Source: Sulfurisphaera tokodaii str. 7 (GTDB lineage: Archaea > Thermoproteota > Thermoprotei_A > Sulfolobales > Sulfolobaceae). Taken from it: a DNA stretch of 64,000 bases. The translations under genes were made by a program, and so were the position numbers. Of the stretch, positions 56,306 to 63,754 are shown one piece after another (the stretch's first letter is position 1; every line of letters begins with the position of its first letter). The notes beneath the pieces are model-generated. The model searched no databases and was not told the origin of the DNA. It worked only from the letters and a program-made list of their open reading frames with translations. The stretch lies in the NCBI RefSeq assembly GCF_000011205.1, contig NC_003106.2, positions 62,001 to 126,000 on the forward strand. Reading direction: 5' to 3'.

Positions 56306-57618
56306 GCTTTGTGTTAGGTATTCCTAAAAAGTTTAAGTACATTAAGGTTAACTCTCTTGATGAAGCCTTAGAGTTACTTAGAGATGGATCAAAAGTATTA
56401 GCTGGTGGTCAAAGCTTATTACCGCTATTAAAATTAAGAATACTTAACGTTGATACTCTTATAGATATAAAGAATTTAGATTTAAGGGGCGTAAAGGAAA
56501 ATGAAAAAGAAATTGAGATTTACTCATTAACCACTCATAATGAAGTTGCTTCGAAAGTTAAATTACTCTCTAAAGTTGCATTCACAATTGCTGATTTTCA
56601 AGTTAGGAATAAAGGAACTATAGGAGGCTCATTAGCACACGCTGATCCTTCAAGTAATTACTATCCGGCGTTACTAACACTAGATGCTAAAGTTAAGGTA
56701 AAGTCTAAAAAAGGCGAAAGAGAGATAAAAATTTCAGATTTATACTTATCACCTTACACTACTTCAATGAGAGAAGATGAAATAATAACTAGTATTATTA
56801 TCCCTAAGAAGAAAGAGTTAAACTTCACTTACGAAGTTTATAAGAGAGGTGGCTCTGCATATCCTACAGCTATAGTTGCAGTTGCTATTGAGGGAAATAA
56901 ATATAAGGTTAGCTTTGGTGGAATAACCGAGAAACCTACTTTATTTGAAGGTGAAGTTGAAGGTGAAAGTACTATCAAAAATGTTATTGAAAGGTTAAGA
57001 AAGGAAAAAATTATTTCAGATATTCACGCTGATAGTAGTACTAGATTAAAAATAGCCGAAAGGCTGTTTGTGAACGCTTTTTTAAAGGCTTTAAAAGGAG
57101 TCATAGATAAACTCGATATTCCAAATATTGAGAATAAATGGAAAAGTGATATGATAAGAGGCGAGGAAATGGTTAAAGTTAGAATGAAAGTTAATGATTT
57201 CGAAATAGAAGATGAGGTTGAACCTAGGACTCTTCTTTTGGATTTCCTAAGAAGGAATGGATATAAGGAAGTTAAAAGAGGTTGCGATGAGGGAAAATGT
57301 GGTGCTTGTACGGTAATCATAAACGGTAAGTCGATTAAATCATGTTTGACTCTGGCTGTTGAAGTTGCAGGATCAGATATAAGGACTGTTAAAGGACTTT
57401 CAGATATTAAACCGATAAAGGACTCTTTCTTAGAAAACTTTGCAATGCAATGTGGATATTGTACACATGGGTTTTTAATGGTTACTTATGATTATCTAAA
57501 GAGAGTAGGTAAAAGGGATAATGACGAGTTACTTAGACATAGCATAAAAAATATTTGTCGATGTACTGGTTACTTTAATATTATAAAAGCAATTAAGTCT
57601 TCTTCCTTGAGTCAATAA
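56302..57618 (+). CDS. Fused FAD-binding and 2Fe-2S subunits of molybdenum hydroxylase
   Basis: 438 residues combining two subunits that are normally separate. Residues about 1-280 are the FAD-binding medium subunit ([34 protein letters not shown]). Residues about 292-438 are the small subunit with two 2Fe-2S clusters: Cys328, Cys333, Cys336 and Cys348 for the plant-type cluster, and Cys384, Cys387, Cys419 and Cys421 for the other. The medium-small order differs from eukaryotic xanthine dehydrogenase, where the Fe-S part comes first. All eight Cys are present, so the electron path is complete. It overlaps the large-subunit gene by 4 bp and the convergent enoyl-CoA hydratase gene by 26 bp. Confidence 0.9.
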   Translation: MSFVLGIPKKFKYIKVNSLDEALELLRDGSKVLAGGQSLLPLLKLRILNVDTLIDIKNLDLRGVKENEKEIEIYSLTTHNEVASKVKLLSKVAFTIADFQVRNKGTIGGSLAHADPSSNYYPALLTLDAKVKVKSKKGEREIKISDLYLSPYTTSMREDEIITSIIIPKKKELNFTYEVYKRGGSAYPTAIVAVAIEGNKYKVSFGGITEKPTLFEGEVEGESTIKNVIERLRKEKIISDIHADSSTRLKIAERLFVNAFLKALKGVIDKLDIPNIENKWKSDMIRGEEMVKVRMKVNDFEIEDEVEPRTLLLDFLRRNGYKEVKRGCDEGKCGACTVIINGKSIKSCLTLAVEVAGSDIRTVKGLSDIKPIKDSFLENFAMQCGYCTHGFLMVTYDYLKRVGKRDNDELLRHSIKNICRCTGYFNIIKAIKSSSLSQ

Positions 57619-58324
57619 ATTCTTTCATCCTCTTTTTTGCTGACTCTGTTTGAGATAATAATGCTAATTCCATTATAGCCTTTTCAACTATTTTCTTATC
57701 TTTTCTAAGCCATCTTTTTATAGTTTTTAGAGAATAGAAATCAAGCTGATCAATCATATTCACAATCCTATTAACTTCCTCTACTAATTTATCATCTGGT
57801 ACAACATAATCCACCAAGCCTAGAATTTTTGCCTCTTCCGCAGTTATAGCTTCACCAGTGAGTACTAATCGATTAATCCTTCTTCCTAATGCTAAAGGAC
57901 CTATAGTTATTGCCATTGGAGGTATTAAGCCTAATTTAGCTTCTGGGATAGAAAATTTTGCAGATTGCACTGCTATAGTGACATCACAGAAGAGCAATAT
58001 TTCACATCCTCCACCATATGCTAAACCGTTAACAGCACATATTAATGGTTTTTCAAGTTCTACTAAGTTCTCTATCGCTGAATAAAGTGTGAGAAAGAAA
58101 TCTTTAGCTTCATCACCATCTTTTAATTCATACATGGCATATATATCATCACCAGAAGAAAATGCTCTTCCATTTCCAATAAGGACTACAACTTTTGTAT
58201 CATCCTCATTAGCTTTCTTTAATAATTTAGCTAAGGAATCCCAACTTTCTTTATCAAAAGCATTTAGCCTTTCTGGCCTATTAAATATTATCCACGACAC
58301 TATCCCTCTTTTTTCATAGATCAT
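57593..58324 (-). CDS. Enoyl-CoA hydratase (crotonase family)
   Basis: 243 residues. GRAFSSGDDIYAM (52-64), NGLAYGGGCEILLFCD and SIPEAKLGLIPP are crotonase motifs. Both catalytic positions, Glu108 and Glu128, are kept. The residues after the second Glu (PPMAITIG) differ from the usual PGAGGTQRL, so specificity may be unusual. Its 3' end overlaps the fused molybdo-hydroxylase subunit gene by 26 bp. Monocistronic. Expected to hydrate an enoyl-CoA. Confidence 0.85.
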   Translation of the reverse strand: MIYEKRGIVSWIIFNRPERLNAFDKESWDSLAKLLKKANEDDTKVVVLIGNGRAFSSGDDIYAMYELKDGDEAKDFFLTLYSAIENLVELEKPLICAVNGLAYGGGCEILLFCDVTIAVQSAKFSIPEAKLGLIPPMAITIGPLALGRRINRLVLTGEAITAEEAKILGLVDYVVPDDKLVEEVNRIVNMIDQLDFYSLKTIKRWLRKDKKIVEKAIMELALLSQTESAKKRMKEFIDSRKKT

Positions 58325-58369
58325 ATATTGAAATAGGTCTAATTTATTATTTATTTTTAATTTGACAAA

Positions 58370-58720
58370 ACGCGGGGCAAGCCTCGCCTTTTAAGGCGGG
58401 GTAAAGTTTTTAATCTTAGCTTAAAACTATTAATAAAGTGCGGGGAAGCCCACAAAGGTGGGCATACTGAAGATATGTGTCCCCGCACAGAACTACATAT
58501 CCCCGAGTCCCCAAGAGCCAAGAGCAGAGGGCAACTCTTGGTGAGGGATAGGGGTAATGGACTGAAGACCCAGCCTGTGGTCTACCGCTGGACGAACGGA
58601 GCGGGGTGGGTGTGATAACACCCACTAGCTATGAAGTTGTGAGGATGAAGGTGGTAAACCACAAACCTATGAACCGCCCTAAGGGAACCCTCGCCCTTTA
58701 GGGCGGGGAAGAGGTCAGTT
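58370..58720 (+). mobile_element. IS200/IS605-derived non-autonomous element (tnpB deleted)
   Basis: GC-rich island in AT-rich DNA. The left end has a subterminal hairpin (CCTCGCCTT and AAGGCGGGG around 58382-58401). The right end has a near-copy of it (CCTCGCCCT and AGGGCGGGG around 58689-58708). The last codons before the right end read as the usual TnpB tail (VVRMKVVNHKP, then PKGTLAL and stop at 58698-58700). Stops at about 58548-58556 break the frame and no TnpA or TnpB gene remains. End-only derivatives of IS605 elements without target duplication are known in archaea. Exact ends are uncertain by about 10 bp. Confidence 0.7.
58438..58718 (+). ncRNA. Structured GC-rich RNA region, candidate IS605 omega-RNA
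   Basis: Several strong stems follow each other. GTGCGGGG (58438-58445) pairs with CCCCGCAC (58481-58488) and encloses the hairpin GCCCAC-AAAG-GTGGGC (58448-58463). CCAAGAG (58511-58517) pairs with CTCTTGG (58535-58541). GTGGGTGT-GATA-ACACCCAC (58606-58625) is a perfect 8-bp hairpin. The right-end hairpin at 58689-58708 closes the series. In IS605 elements the RNA that guides TnpB is read from this 3' part of the element on the tnpB strand and ends at the right end. The structures are kept although tnpB is gone. Transcription is not shown. Confidence 0.5.
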
Positions 58721-58800
58721 ACACATTCAATAAGATATATCATTTCTAATGTTTTAACAAGCAAGTGATTTTTTAAACCTTAATCCAAACTTATTAAGCA

Positions 58801-59922
58801 ATGGTTGCTATTGTTGATGTAGGAATTACGAAATTTGGGAAAAGAAAAGAAAATATCTTTGACCTTGTTAAGGAAGTTACAGAAAAATTACTGAAATATG
58901 ATATTGATTATGTAATAGTTTCAAATTCATATTCTGGAGAGTTTAACCAAACCTCAGGATTAAGTTCCCTTATTACCACCTATTTAAATTTAGATTATGT
59001 ACCTTCTTTAAGGGTAGATAACACAAGCGGAAGTGGAGGATCAGCAATATTGGTTGCAAAATCTTTACTCGAATCTAAAGAAGCAAACACAGTTTTAGTA
59101 GTTGGAGTTGAGAAAATGTCTGAGAAAAAGACTAGAGAAGTCACTAAAATTATCTCGTCATTATTACCATTTGAGGAACGCATTGCATCTCTTCCTTCTC
59201 TTGCATCTATATCTGCAATAGAATATATGAGAAAATTTAATGCACCTAGAGAAAGTATAGCTCAAGTAGCTGTAAAAAACCATTATAATGGTTCACTTAA
59301 TCCTTTCGCGCACATACAGAAGAGAGTAACATTAGAAGAAGTATTGAATTCTCCAGTTATTTCTGAGCCTCTAAGACTTTACGAATATACCCCTATAAGT
59401 GATGGAGCTGCAGCTGTAGTTATGGTTAGAAATGAGGATGCGTTAAGTTATACTTCTAAGCCTGTTTACATAAAAGGAATAGGGAGTAGTAATTACACAG
59501 CGTATGTAAGTGAAAAAGAAGATTTTGTGACTTTACCAGCAGTAGTAGAAGCGTCAAGAAAAGCATTTAAGAAGGCTAAAGTTGAAAGGATTGATTTTGC
59601 AGAATTACACGATATGGCAACTATCCTAGAAATTATACAGTCTGAAGATATTGGTTTATTTAAGAAGGGTGAAGGATGGAAAGCAGTTATGGAGGGTTTA
59701 ACTTCACTTGATGGAGAAATACCAATAAATCCCAGTGGTGGGTTAAATTCAAAGGGTCATCCTATAGGGGCTAGCGGTGTTGCACAAGCTGTTGAAGCTT
59801 TTTCACAAATTAGGAATGAGGCTGGAAATAGGCAAGTTAAAAATGCTAGAGTTGGTCTTTCGCTAAGCATGGCGGGTTACGGTAATTCTGCAACTGTAAT
59901 TATATATGGTGATGAGCCTTGA
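58801..59922 (+). CDS. SCP-x thiolase-like protein with Ser in place of the catalytic Cys
   Basis: 373 residues with the archaeal thiolase fold. Where the functional enzyme at 39481 has VEAACATGS, this protein has VDNTSGSGGS, so the nucleophile is Ser76. AELHDMATILE replaces AEVHDCFTIAE. GGLNSKGHPIGASG keeps the His. A thiolase without the Cys cannot form the normal acyl-enzyme, so it may act as a decarboxylative or non-catalytic subunit, or bind acyl-CoA. Its stop overlaps the next gene by 4 bp, like the other thiolase/zinc-ribbon pair. It starts 80 bp after the IS605 remnant. Confidence 0.85.
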   Translation: MVAIVDVGITKFGKRKENIFDLVKEVTEKLLKYDIDYVIVSNSYSGEFNQTSGLSSLITTYLNLDYVPSLRVDNTSGSGGSAILVAKSLLESKEANTVLVVGVEKMSEKKTREVTKIISSLLPFEERIASLPSLASISAIEYMRKFNAPRESIAQVAVKNHYNGSLNPFAHIQKRVTLEEVLNSPVISEPLRLYEYTPISDGAAAVVMVRNEDALSYTSKPVYIKGIGSSNYTAYVSEKEDFVTLPAVVEASRKAFKKAKVERIDFAELHDMATILEIIQSEDIGLFKKGEGWKAVMEGLTSLDGEIPINPSGGLNSKGHPIGASGVAQAVEAFSQIRNEAGNRQVKNARVGLSLSMAGYGNSATVIIYGDEP

Positions 59923-60179
59923 TGAAATGTACTAAGTGTGGTTATATGACTTTAGGTAGGATTAAATGCCCTAAGTGTGGAGGAGATTTGACTAACGTAG
60001 AAGAGATAGAAGGAAAAGTACTATTTAGCTGGATATTAAATGTGACACCAGAAAATCTTGAAGAAAAATATTACCTTTCTCTAGTTGAAACTCAGAATGG
60101 AAAGGTTTTATGTAAATCTTTAGAAAGATATGAGGGAAGAGTTAAAGTTAAGAACGGAGAATGTATTAAATATGTCTAG
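59919..60179 (+). CDS. Small zinc-ribbon partner of the thiolase-like protein (short DUF35)
   Basis: 86 residues, about half the size of the DUF35 protein at 40665. The N-terminal zinc ribbon CTKCGYMTLGRIKCPKCGG is intact; the following strands are a reduced OB-like domain. The 4-bp overlap with the thiolase-like gene indicates a complex of the two. The 3' end overlaps the convergent SRPBCC-like gene by 14 bp. Confidence 0.8.
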   Translation: MMKCTKCGYMTLGRIKCPKCGGDLTNVEEIEGKVLFSWILNVTPENLEEKYYLSLVETQNGKVLCKSLERYEGRVKVKNGECIKYV

Positions 60180-60633
60180 CTATTCTCTCTTTTCTTATTA
60201 TTTCATCGAATTCTCTTTTTGATTTTTCTATTGTCTTTTTAATTGCAGATACTATCGCTTTTTCTTTCTCGCCCTCATATTCAATTAATACTTCTAAAAA
60301 TTCATTTATTTCAATTTTTCCACTTCCATTAGGCTCAGTTCCCATATACATCATGTCAAGTTCTTTTTCTTTTGGTAATTTTATTAATTTAGGTTGAAAT
60401 AGCATAACATAAGATATTTTGACTGGAGAGACGAATTTTCTTACTTTAGCTTCAGCTGGAAAAACTGAGAATAAAGATGACAATTCACCATAAATATAAA
60501 AAACATTTTCTTCGTCTGAGGGAAATATAAATTTAAATGGAGTAAAATTCTTAAAGAAGAATGTATGGTCTGAAAGTATATGAAATACTACTTCTCTTTC
60601 GTGTGACGTTTCAAATTTGATATTAACTCTCAC
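60166..60633 (-). CDS. SRPBCC-like protein (DUF3211-type)
   Basis: About 155 residues from the GTG at 60633. The open frame could begin at an ATG at 60675, but the conserved-looking part starts at VRVNIKFETSHEREVVFHILSD, and TATA-like CATTTAAATG at about 60652-60661 places transcription start near 60631. The strand-helix pattern with a long final helix (KAIVSAIKKTIEKSKREFDEIIRK) fits the START/SRPBCC fold, and I judge it closest to the Sulfolobales DUF3211 group. It probably binds a hydrophobic ligand. Function unknown. Confidence 0.6.
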   Translation of the reverse strand: MRVNIKFETSHEREVVFHILSDHTFFFKNFTPFKFIFPSDEENVFYIYGELSSLFSVFPAEAKVRKFVSPVKISYVMLFQPKLIKLPKEKELDMMYMGTEPNGSGKIEINEFLEVLIEYEGEKEKAIVSAIKKTIEKSKREFDEIIRKERIARHI

Positions 60634-60889
60634 AATAAAGTATAAACTTACACATTTAAATGTTTTATTAATCAAGTTTAAAAATGTTTAATGACAACTC
60701 ATTTACGTAAATCTATAAAACTTCTATTTAACATTGATAATGTTAGTAACAAATAAAATAAAAACTTTTTAGGATAAATGGTAAAAGTATATTGTGCTTG
60801 AAACTAAAAAATTCTACAAAATAATGTTGATGACTCCTTCTTCATTCCAAATAAGATTTTAACATTTAAGATAAGAGGAAATAATAATG

Positions 60890-61075
60890 TTAGTAGTTTA
60901 AGGAAATTCCCTCACCATAAAAAATTATAATATTTGCTCATTAACTAATAAATACTTTGAATTTACTTCCTTACTTTATTTCGTTAATCACAAGGAATTT
61001 TCAGTTAATAAGACAGTATATCTTACATTTGTTTAACGTAACGTAAAAATGTAACGATTTTCCTATAAGTGCTAA
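60890..61075 (-). mobile_element. 186-bp MITE, copy 2
   Basis: Reverse-orientation twin of 12627-12812, same length, only scattered differences. It begins TTAGTAG and ends GCTAA, with TAATG directly on both sides (overlap allows up to 10 bp, TAATAATGTT). It interrupts the GDH-like gene: deleting the element and one TAATG restores the frame into VYKGIRVQY. Confidence 0.88.
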
Positions 61076-61552
61076 TAATGTTTATAAGGGAATTAGGGTG
61101 CAATATTCTGGAATTTTAGGACCATATGCGGGTGGGGTTATATTTTCAGAAGAAATGGACTTAGATACTTTGATAGATTTAACTACAATTTCCTTTATAA
61201 GAAATATACTTTTTAATTTACCTTTGGGAAGTTATATTGGTTGTATATGTGCACCAAGATCACAAGACAAGAAAATATTAACATTACAATATATAAATTA
61301 TGTGAGAAATAATATAGATGAAGACATTTTAATACCAGATGAAGGAACAGAAGATATGTCAGAATTATTCTATGAAATAGCAAATATAGATGAAAAATAC
61401 ATTACAAATATAATTTATACTGATTATTTATCATATTCAATCGGAATTGCAATACTACTCAAATTTACACTTAAAGGAAACTTTAACGTTAAAATTGGTA
61501 TTCTAGGATCAAAGCCAGCTAGTACTACACTGTTTAGCTTATTAGAAAGCTT

Positions 61553-61560
61553 AGGTTCCG
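61553..61560. repeat. 8-bp target-site duplication, left arm
   Basis: AGGTTCCG at 61553-61560 is repeated at 62735-62742, on either side of IS copy B. The exact duplication shows recent insertion and fixes the element ends. Confidence 0.93.
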
Positions 61561-62734
61561 GGGACTGTTCTCATGCAGTCATGAAATTCGAAAGTTATTT
61601 GTAATATTATATCAGTTTACTTCTAATATACTGTACCCCCTTCAAGTAAGCCTCATTTAAGGGAGTTTTCTCCCTTGAATAAACTACCGGGTACATGACG
61701 TTCAACAAGGCAAGACTATAGTCAACCATCCTCCTACTCCTATTAACAGCCCTTGTATCCCTTGCCAACCTAGCTAAATGAGTCCTACAGTAAGAATTAT
61801 AACTCTCCACGGTGTATGTGTACTTCTTACTTACAACATGATTGTTGAGTACTTGATAAACTGAGTAATCATCAGTGTAATATACCTTGCTCTTAGGTAG
61901 GGTATTCAAGAGGTAACTGAAAGTCCTATAATCCCTATCACCCGTGGTGAAGAAGGGTACACCATCAGTTAATGCGTTCCATATCCACAAGTTCTCCCTT
62001 TTTGAACCGTGCCTAATCCTCACGTAAGTCCAACTCTCATCAATTACCGTGGATTTTGCTGTGAAGTTCTTTAGTTGTTCTTGTAGGATTAATAAGTGTG
62101 CATATGCCTCTATCCCCTTCCTCATCACTAGACTGTATATTGTTGTTAGTGGTTTTCCTTCAACCCTTGCTACTCCTCTCATACTCATTCTGTTAGTGTA
62201 CTCTTTCAGTATCCTTTCCTTTTGTTCTTTACTCATCTTGTGGTTTTGTGTTTGATAGAATGTTCTCCCGCAAGTTTTGCACTTGTATTTTGTTTTTCCT
62301 CTAGATGAGCCGTTCTTTACTATTTTGTTTGATTTGCATGAGGGACAAGGTGGTTTTTCTTCTCTTCTCCTCTTTACTCCAAGCTTTTTAGTGTAGTAGT
62401 ATAGTGTTGATGGTGGTATTCCCAGTTTGGTGACTTGTACTCCTAGTAGGTATGCTGCTATTGCGTAAGCAAGGTCTTCTAAATCGTGTTTTCTTGGCTT
62501 AAAATTTAAATTCCTCAGAACCAAAAGTATTAATTGTGCAAGGGTTACGAGGTTCATCTCGTGAACCCCCATATAACCTCGTGACCCTTGCACATAAACT
62601 TTTCTAAAAATGATTTTTACTCTTTATACTTCTAGCTCTTCTTAGTGAGTCACATTAGAAAAAACTATTTTTATGAACATCATAATATTTTTACAAACAA
62701 TTATCGAATTTCATGACTGTTTGAGAACAGTCCC
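61561..62734 (-). mobile_element. ISC1173-like insertion sequence, complete copy B
   Basis: 1174 bp with long imperfect terminal inverted repeats: GGGACTGTTCTCATGCAGTC at the left and, reversed, GGGACTGTTCTCAAACAGTC at the right, with similarity continuing into CATGAAATTCGA. Flanked by the 8-bp duplication AGGTTCCG. It carries a single intact transposase gene. The length and IS1-like enzyme suit ISC1173, a name given from memory. It disrupts the GDH-like gene. Confidence 0.93.
61607..62593 (-). CDS. IS1-like DDE transposase of ISC1173-like copy B
   Basis: 328 residues, intact, GTG start. A zinc ribbon (Cys83, Cys86, Cys105, Cys108 in PPCPSCKSNK and KCKTCGRTF) is followed by a helix-turn-helix region (MRGVARVEGKPLTTIYSLV). 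The DDE core is Asp185 (TVIDESW), Asp241 or Asp242 (YTDDYSVY) and Glu263 (TVESYNS). It moves the element and could also act on copy A at the left edge and on related end-only elements. Confidence 0.92.
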   Translation of the reverse strand: MQGSRGYMGVHEMNLVTLAQLILLVLRNLNFKPRKHDLEDLAYAIAAYLLGVQVTKLGIPPSTLYYYTKKLGVKRRREEKPPCPSCKSNKIVKNGSSRGKTKYKCKTCGRTFYQTQNHKMSKEQKERILKEYTNRMSMRGVARVEGKPLTTIYSLVMRKGIEAYAHLLILQEQLKNFTAKSTVIDESWTYVRIRHGSKRENLWIWNALTDGVPFFTTGDRDYRTFSYLLNTLPKSKVYYTDDYSVYQVLNNHVVSKKYTYTVESYNSYCRTHLARLARDTRAVNRSRRMVDYSLALLNVMYPVVYSREKTPLNEAYLKGVQYIRSKLI

Positions 62735-63117
62735 AGGTTCCGAAGTCTTTTCAGCCAATTTAAATTCAAAGTGTGACGCACTTATTATTACAAGTGGAAA
62801 GAAAATAGTAAATTCGTTTAACCAAGATAAGATAGAAGCTAAAATCGTAGTTGAGGGAAGTGATCTAGCAATAACATATGATGGATATAAAAAACTGAGA
62901 AATAAGGGTATAATTGTAGTCCCAGACGTATTAGCAAACTCCGGAAAAGCAATTGGCATTTATTTAAGATGGGTAAATAATAGAATTGGGAAAGTAATGT
63001 TTAATGAAGAAGAAACTATAAGGTTTTTATACGAAAAAATTAATAGAACATTAAGAGAAATAATAAATGAAAACAAAAAAACTTGATGAATTAAAAGAGA
63101 CTTTATTTTTAATGGCT

Positions 63118-63564
63118 TTATCCAAGATAAGCCATACCTATTAATGACCCCATTGGAACCTGACTAGATGTACCTACATATATAACTTCAGTTACAGTAT
63201 TTCCTTGAATCAGAACAACATTTTCGTTAAAACCTTCTATATAAGTATACAACCCAGAATTACCGGAAAAACCTAGACTATTCACATAATCCTGGGCATA
63301 TATAGGTGATTTAAATATCATTTTTATATATATTAACCAATCAGAATGAGTATCGATAAACCTATAGTAATATTCTTTTTCCAGTCCTTGAGCACCTTGA
63401 GTAGTAACATAACTATTATATAATGTCCATTGACCACCTAAGAATTTGCTTGGATTTGGTGGTTTAACTACTTGAGGAACTGAGGAAAGACTTAAAATGC
63501 CTAGAGATAGAGCAGCAATTATAACAACAGCCACTCCTATAACATAAATCAATCCTTTATCCAT
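63118..63564 (-). CDS. Membrane-anchored protein with extracytoplasmic domain
   Basis: 148 residues. An N-terminal hydrophobic segment (LIYVIGVAVVIIAALSLGIL) probably anchors it in the membrane with the remainder outside. That domain has conserved-looking strands (GQWTLYNSYVTT, YRFIDTHSDWLIYIKM, EVIYVG). No family recognised; probably Sulfolobales-specific. TATA-like sequences are present upstream. It converges on the broken GDH-like gene. Confidence 0.65.
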   Translation of the reverse strand: MDKGLIYVIGVAVVIIAALSLGILSLSSVPQVVKPPNPSKFLGGQWTLYNSYVTTQGAQGLEKEYYYRFIDTHSDWLIYIKMIFKSPIYAQDYVNSLGFSGNSGLYTYIEGFNENVVLIQGNTVTEVIYVGTSSQVPMGSLIGMAYLG

Positions 63565-63754
63565 TTTTTCACCTAATTATATATACTATCAATTTTCATC
63601 TTAATAAATTTTTATATAAATGTTTATATGAGTGTGCAAATGTGGTATTCCATGTAATTTTGCAAATGTCAAATTTTCTGAGTTTAATCAACTTTAACAT
63701 GGTTTAATTATAAATTATAATTATAAATATGTTGAAGGAGATAGCCACTAATAT

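Larger units (their letters stand above)
60808..63086 (+). pseudogene. Glutamate-dehydrogenase-like gene, interrupted by a MITE and an IS
   Basis: Three pieces join without a frameshift: 60808-60889, 61081-61560 and 62743-63086, together 906 bp, 301 codons and a stop. The joined protein has YKGIRVQYSGILGPYAGGV and later KIEAKIVVEG and VVPDVLANSGK, matching the Glu/Leu/Phe dehydrogenase family. The first piece lacks a start codon, so the 5' end is also damaged or begins in another frame. Family enzymes are about 415-420 residues; roughly 60-70 residues of the nucleotide domain and the N-terminus are missing. The catalytic Lys positions of GDH (AKGGIR and GGGKGG) read AGGV and GSYIG, so the protein was probably not a GDH even before the insertions; IPDEGT keeps the Asp. 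Confidence 0.82.

Noticed and set aside
54017-57618. Aerobic CO dehydrogenase (coxMSL)
   Set aside because: The large subunit has RGYGGP and not the AYRCSFR active-site loop of true CO dehydrogenase.
58438-58718. RNase P RNA or SRP RNA
   Set aside because: The conserved RNase P and SRP cores were not found, while both IS605 end hairpins and a TnpB C-terminal tail are present.
58416-58764. Two minus-strand ORFs over the structured region
   Set aside because: They are antisense to a GC-rich, stem-rich IS605 remnant, have odd composition and lack promoters; they result from low stop-codon density.
60801-60889. Box C/D small RNA suggested by TTGATGAC near 60827
   Set aside because: No matching D box or C'/D' pair at suitable spacing; the bases are better explained as the 5' piece of the GDH-like gene.
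61098-61604. Stand-alone gene of 168 residues starting at GTG 61098
   Set aside because: Sequence similarity to the dehydrogenase family continues upstream across the MITE junction, and its last 15 residues are IS sequence, so it is the middle piece of the broken gene.
62673-63086. Stand-alone gene of 137 residues
   Set aside because: Its first residues are encoded by the IS right end. The real part begins after the target duplication and is the 3' piece of the GDH-like gene.
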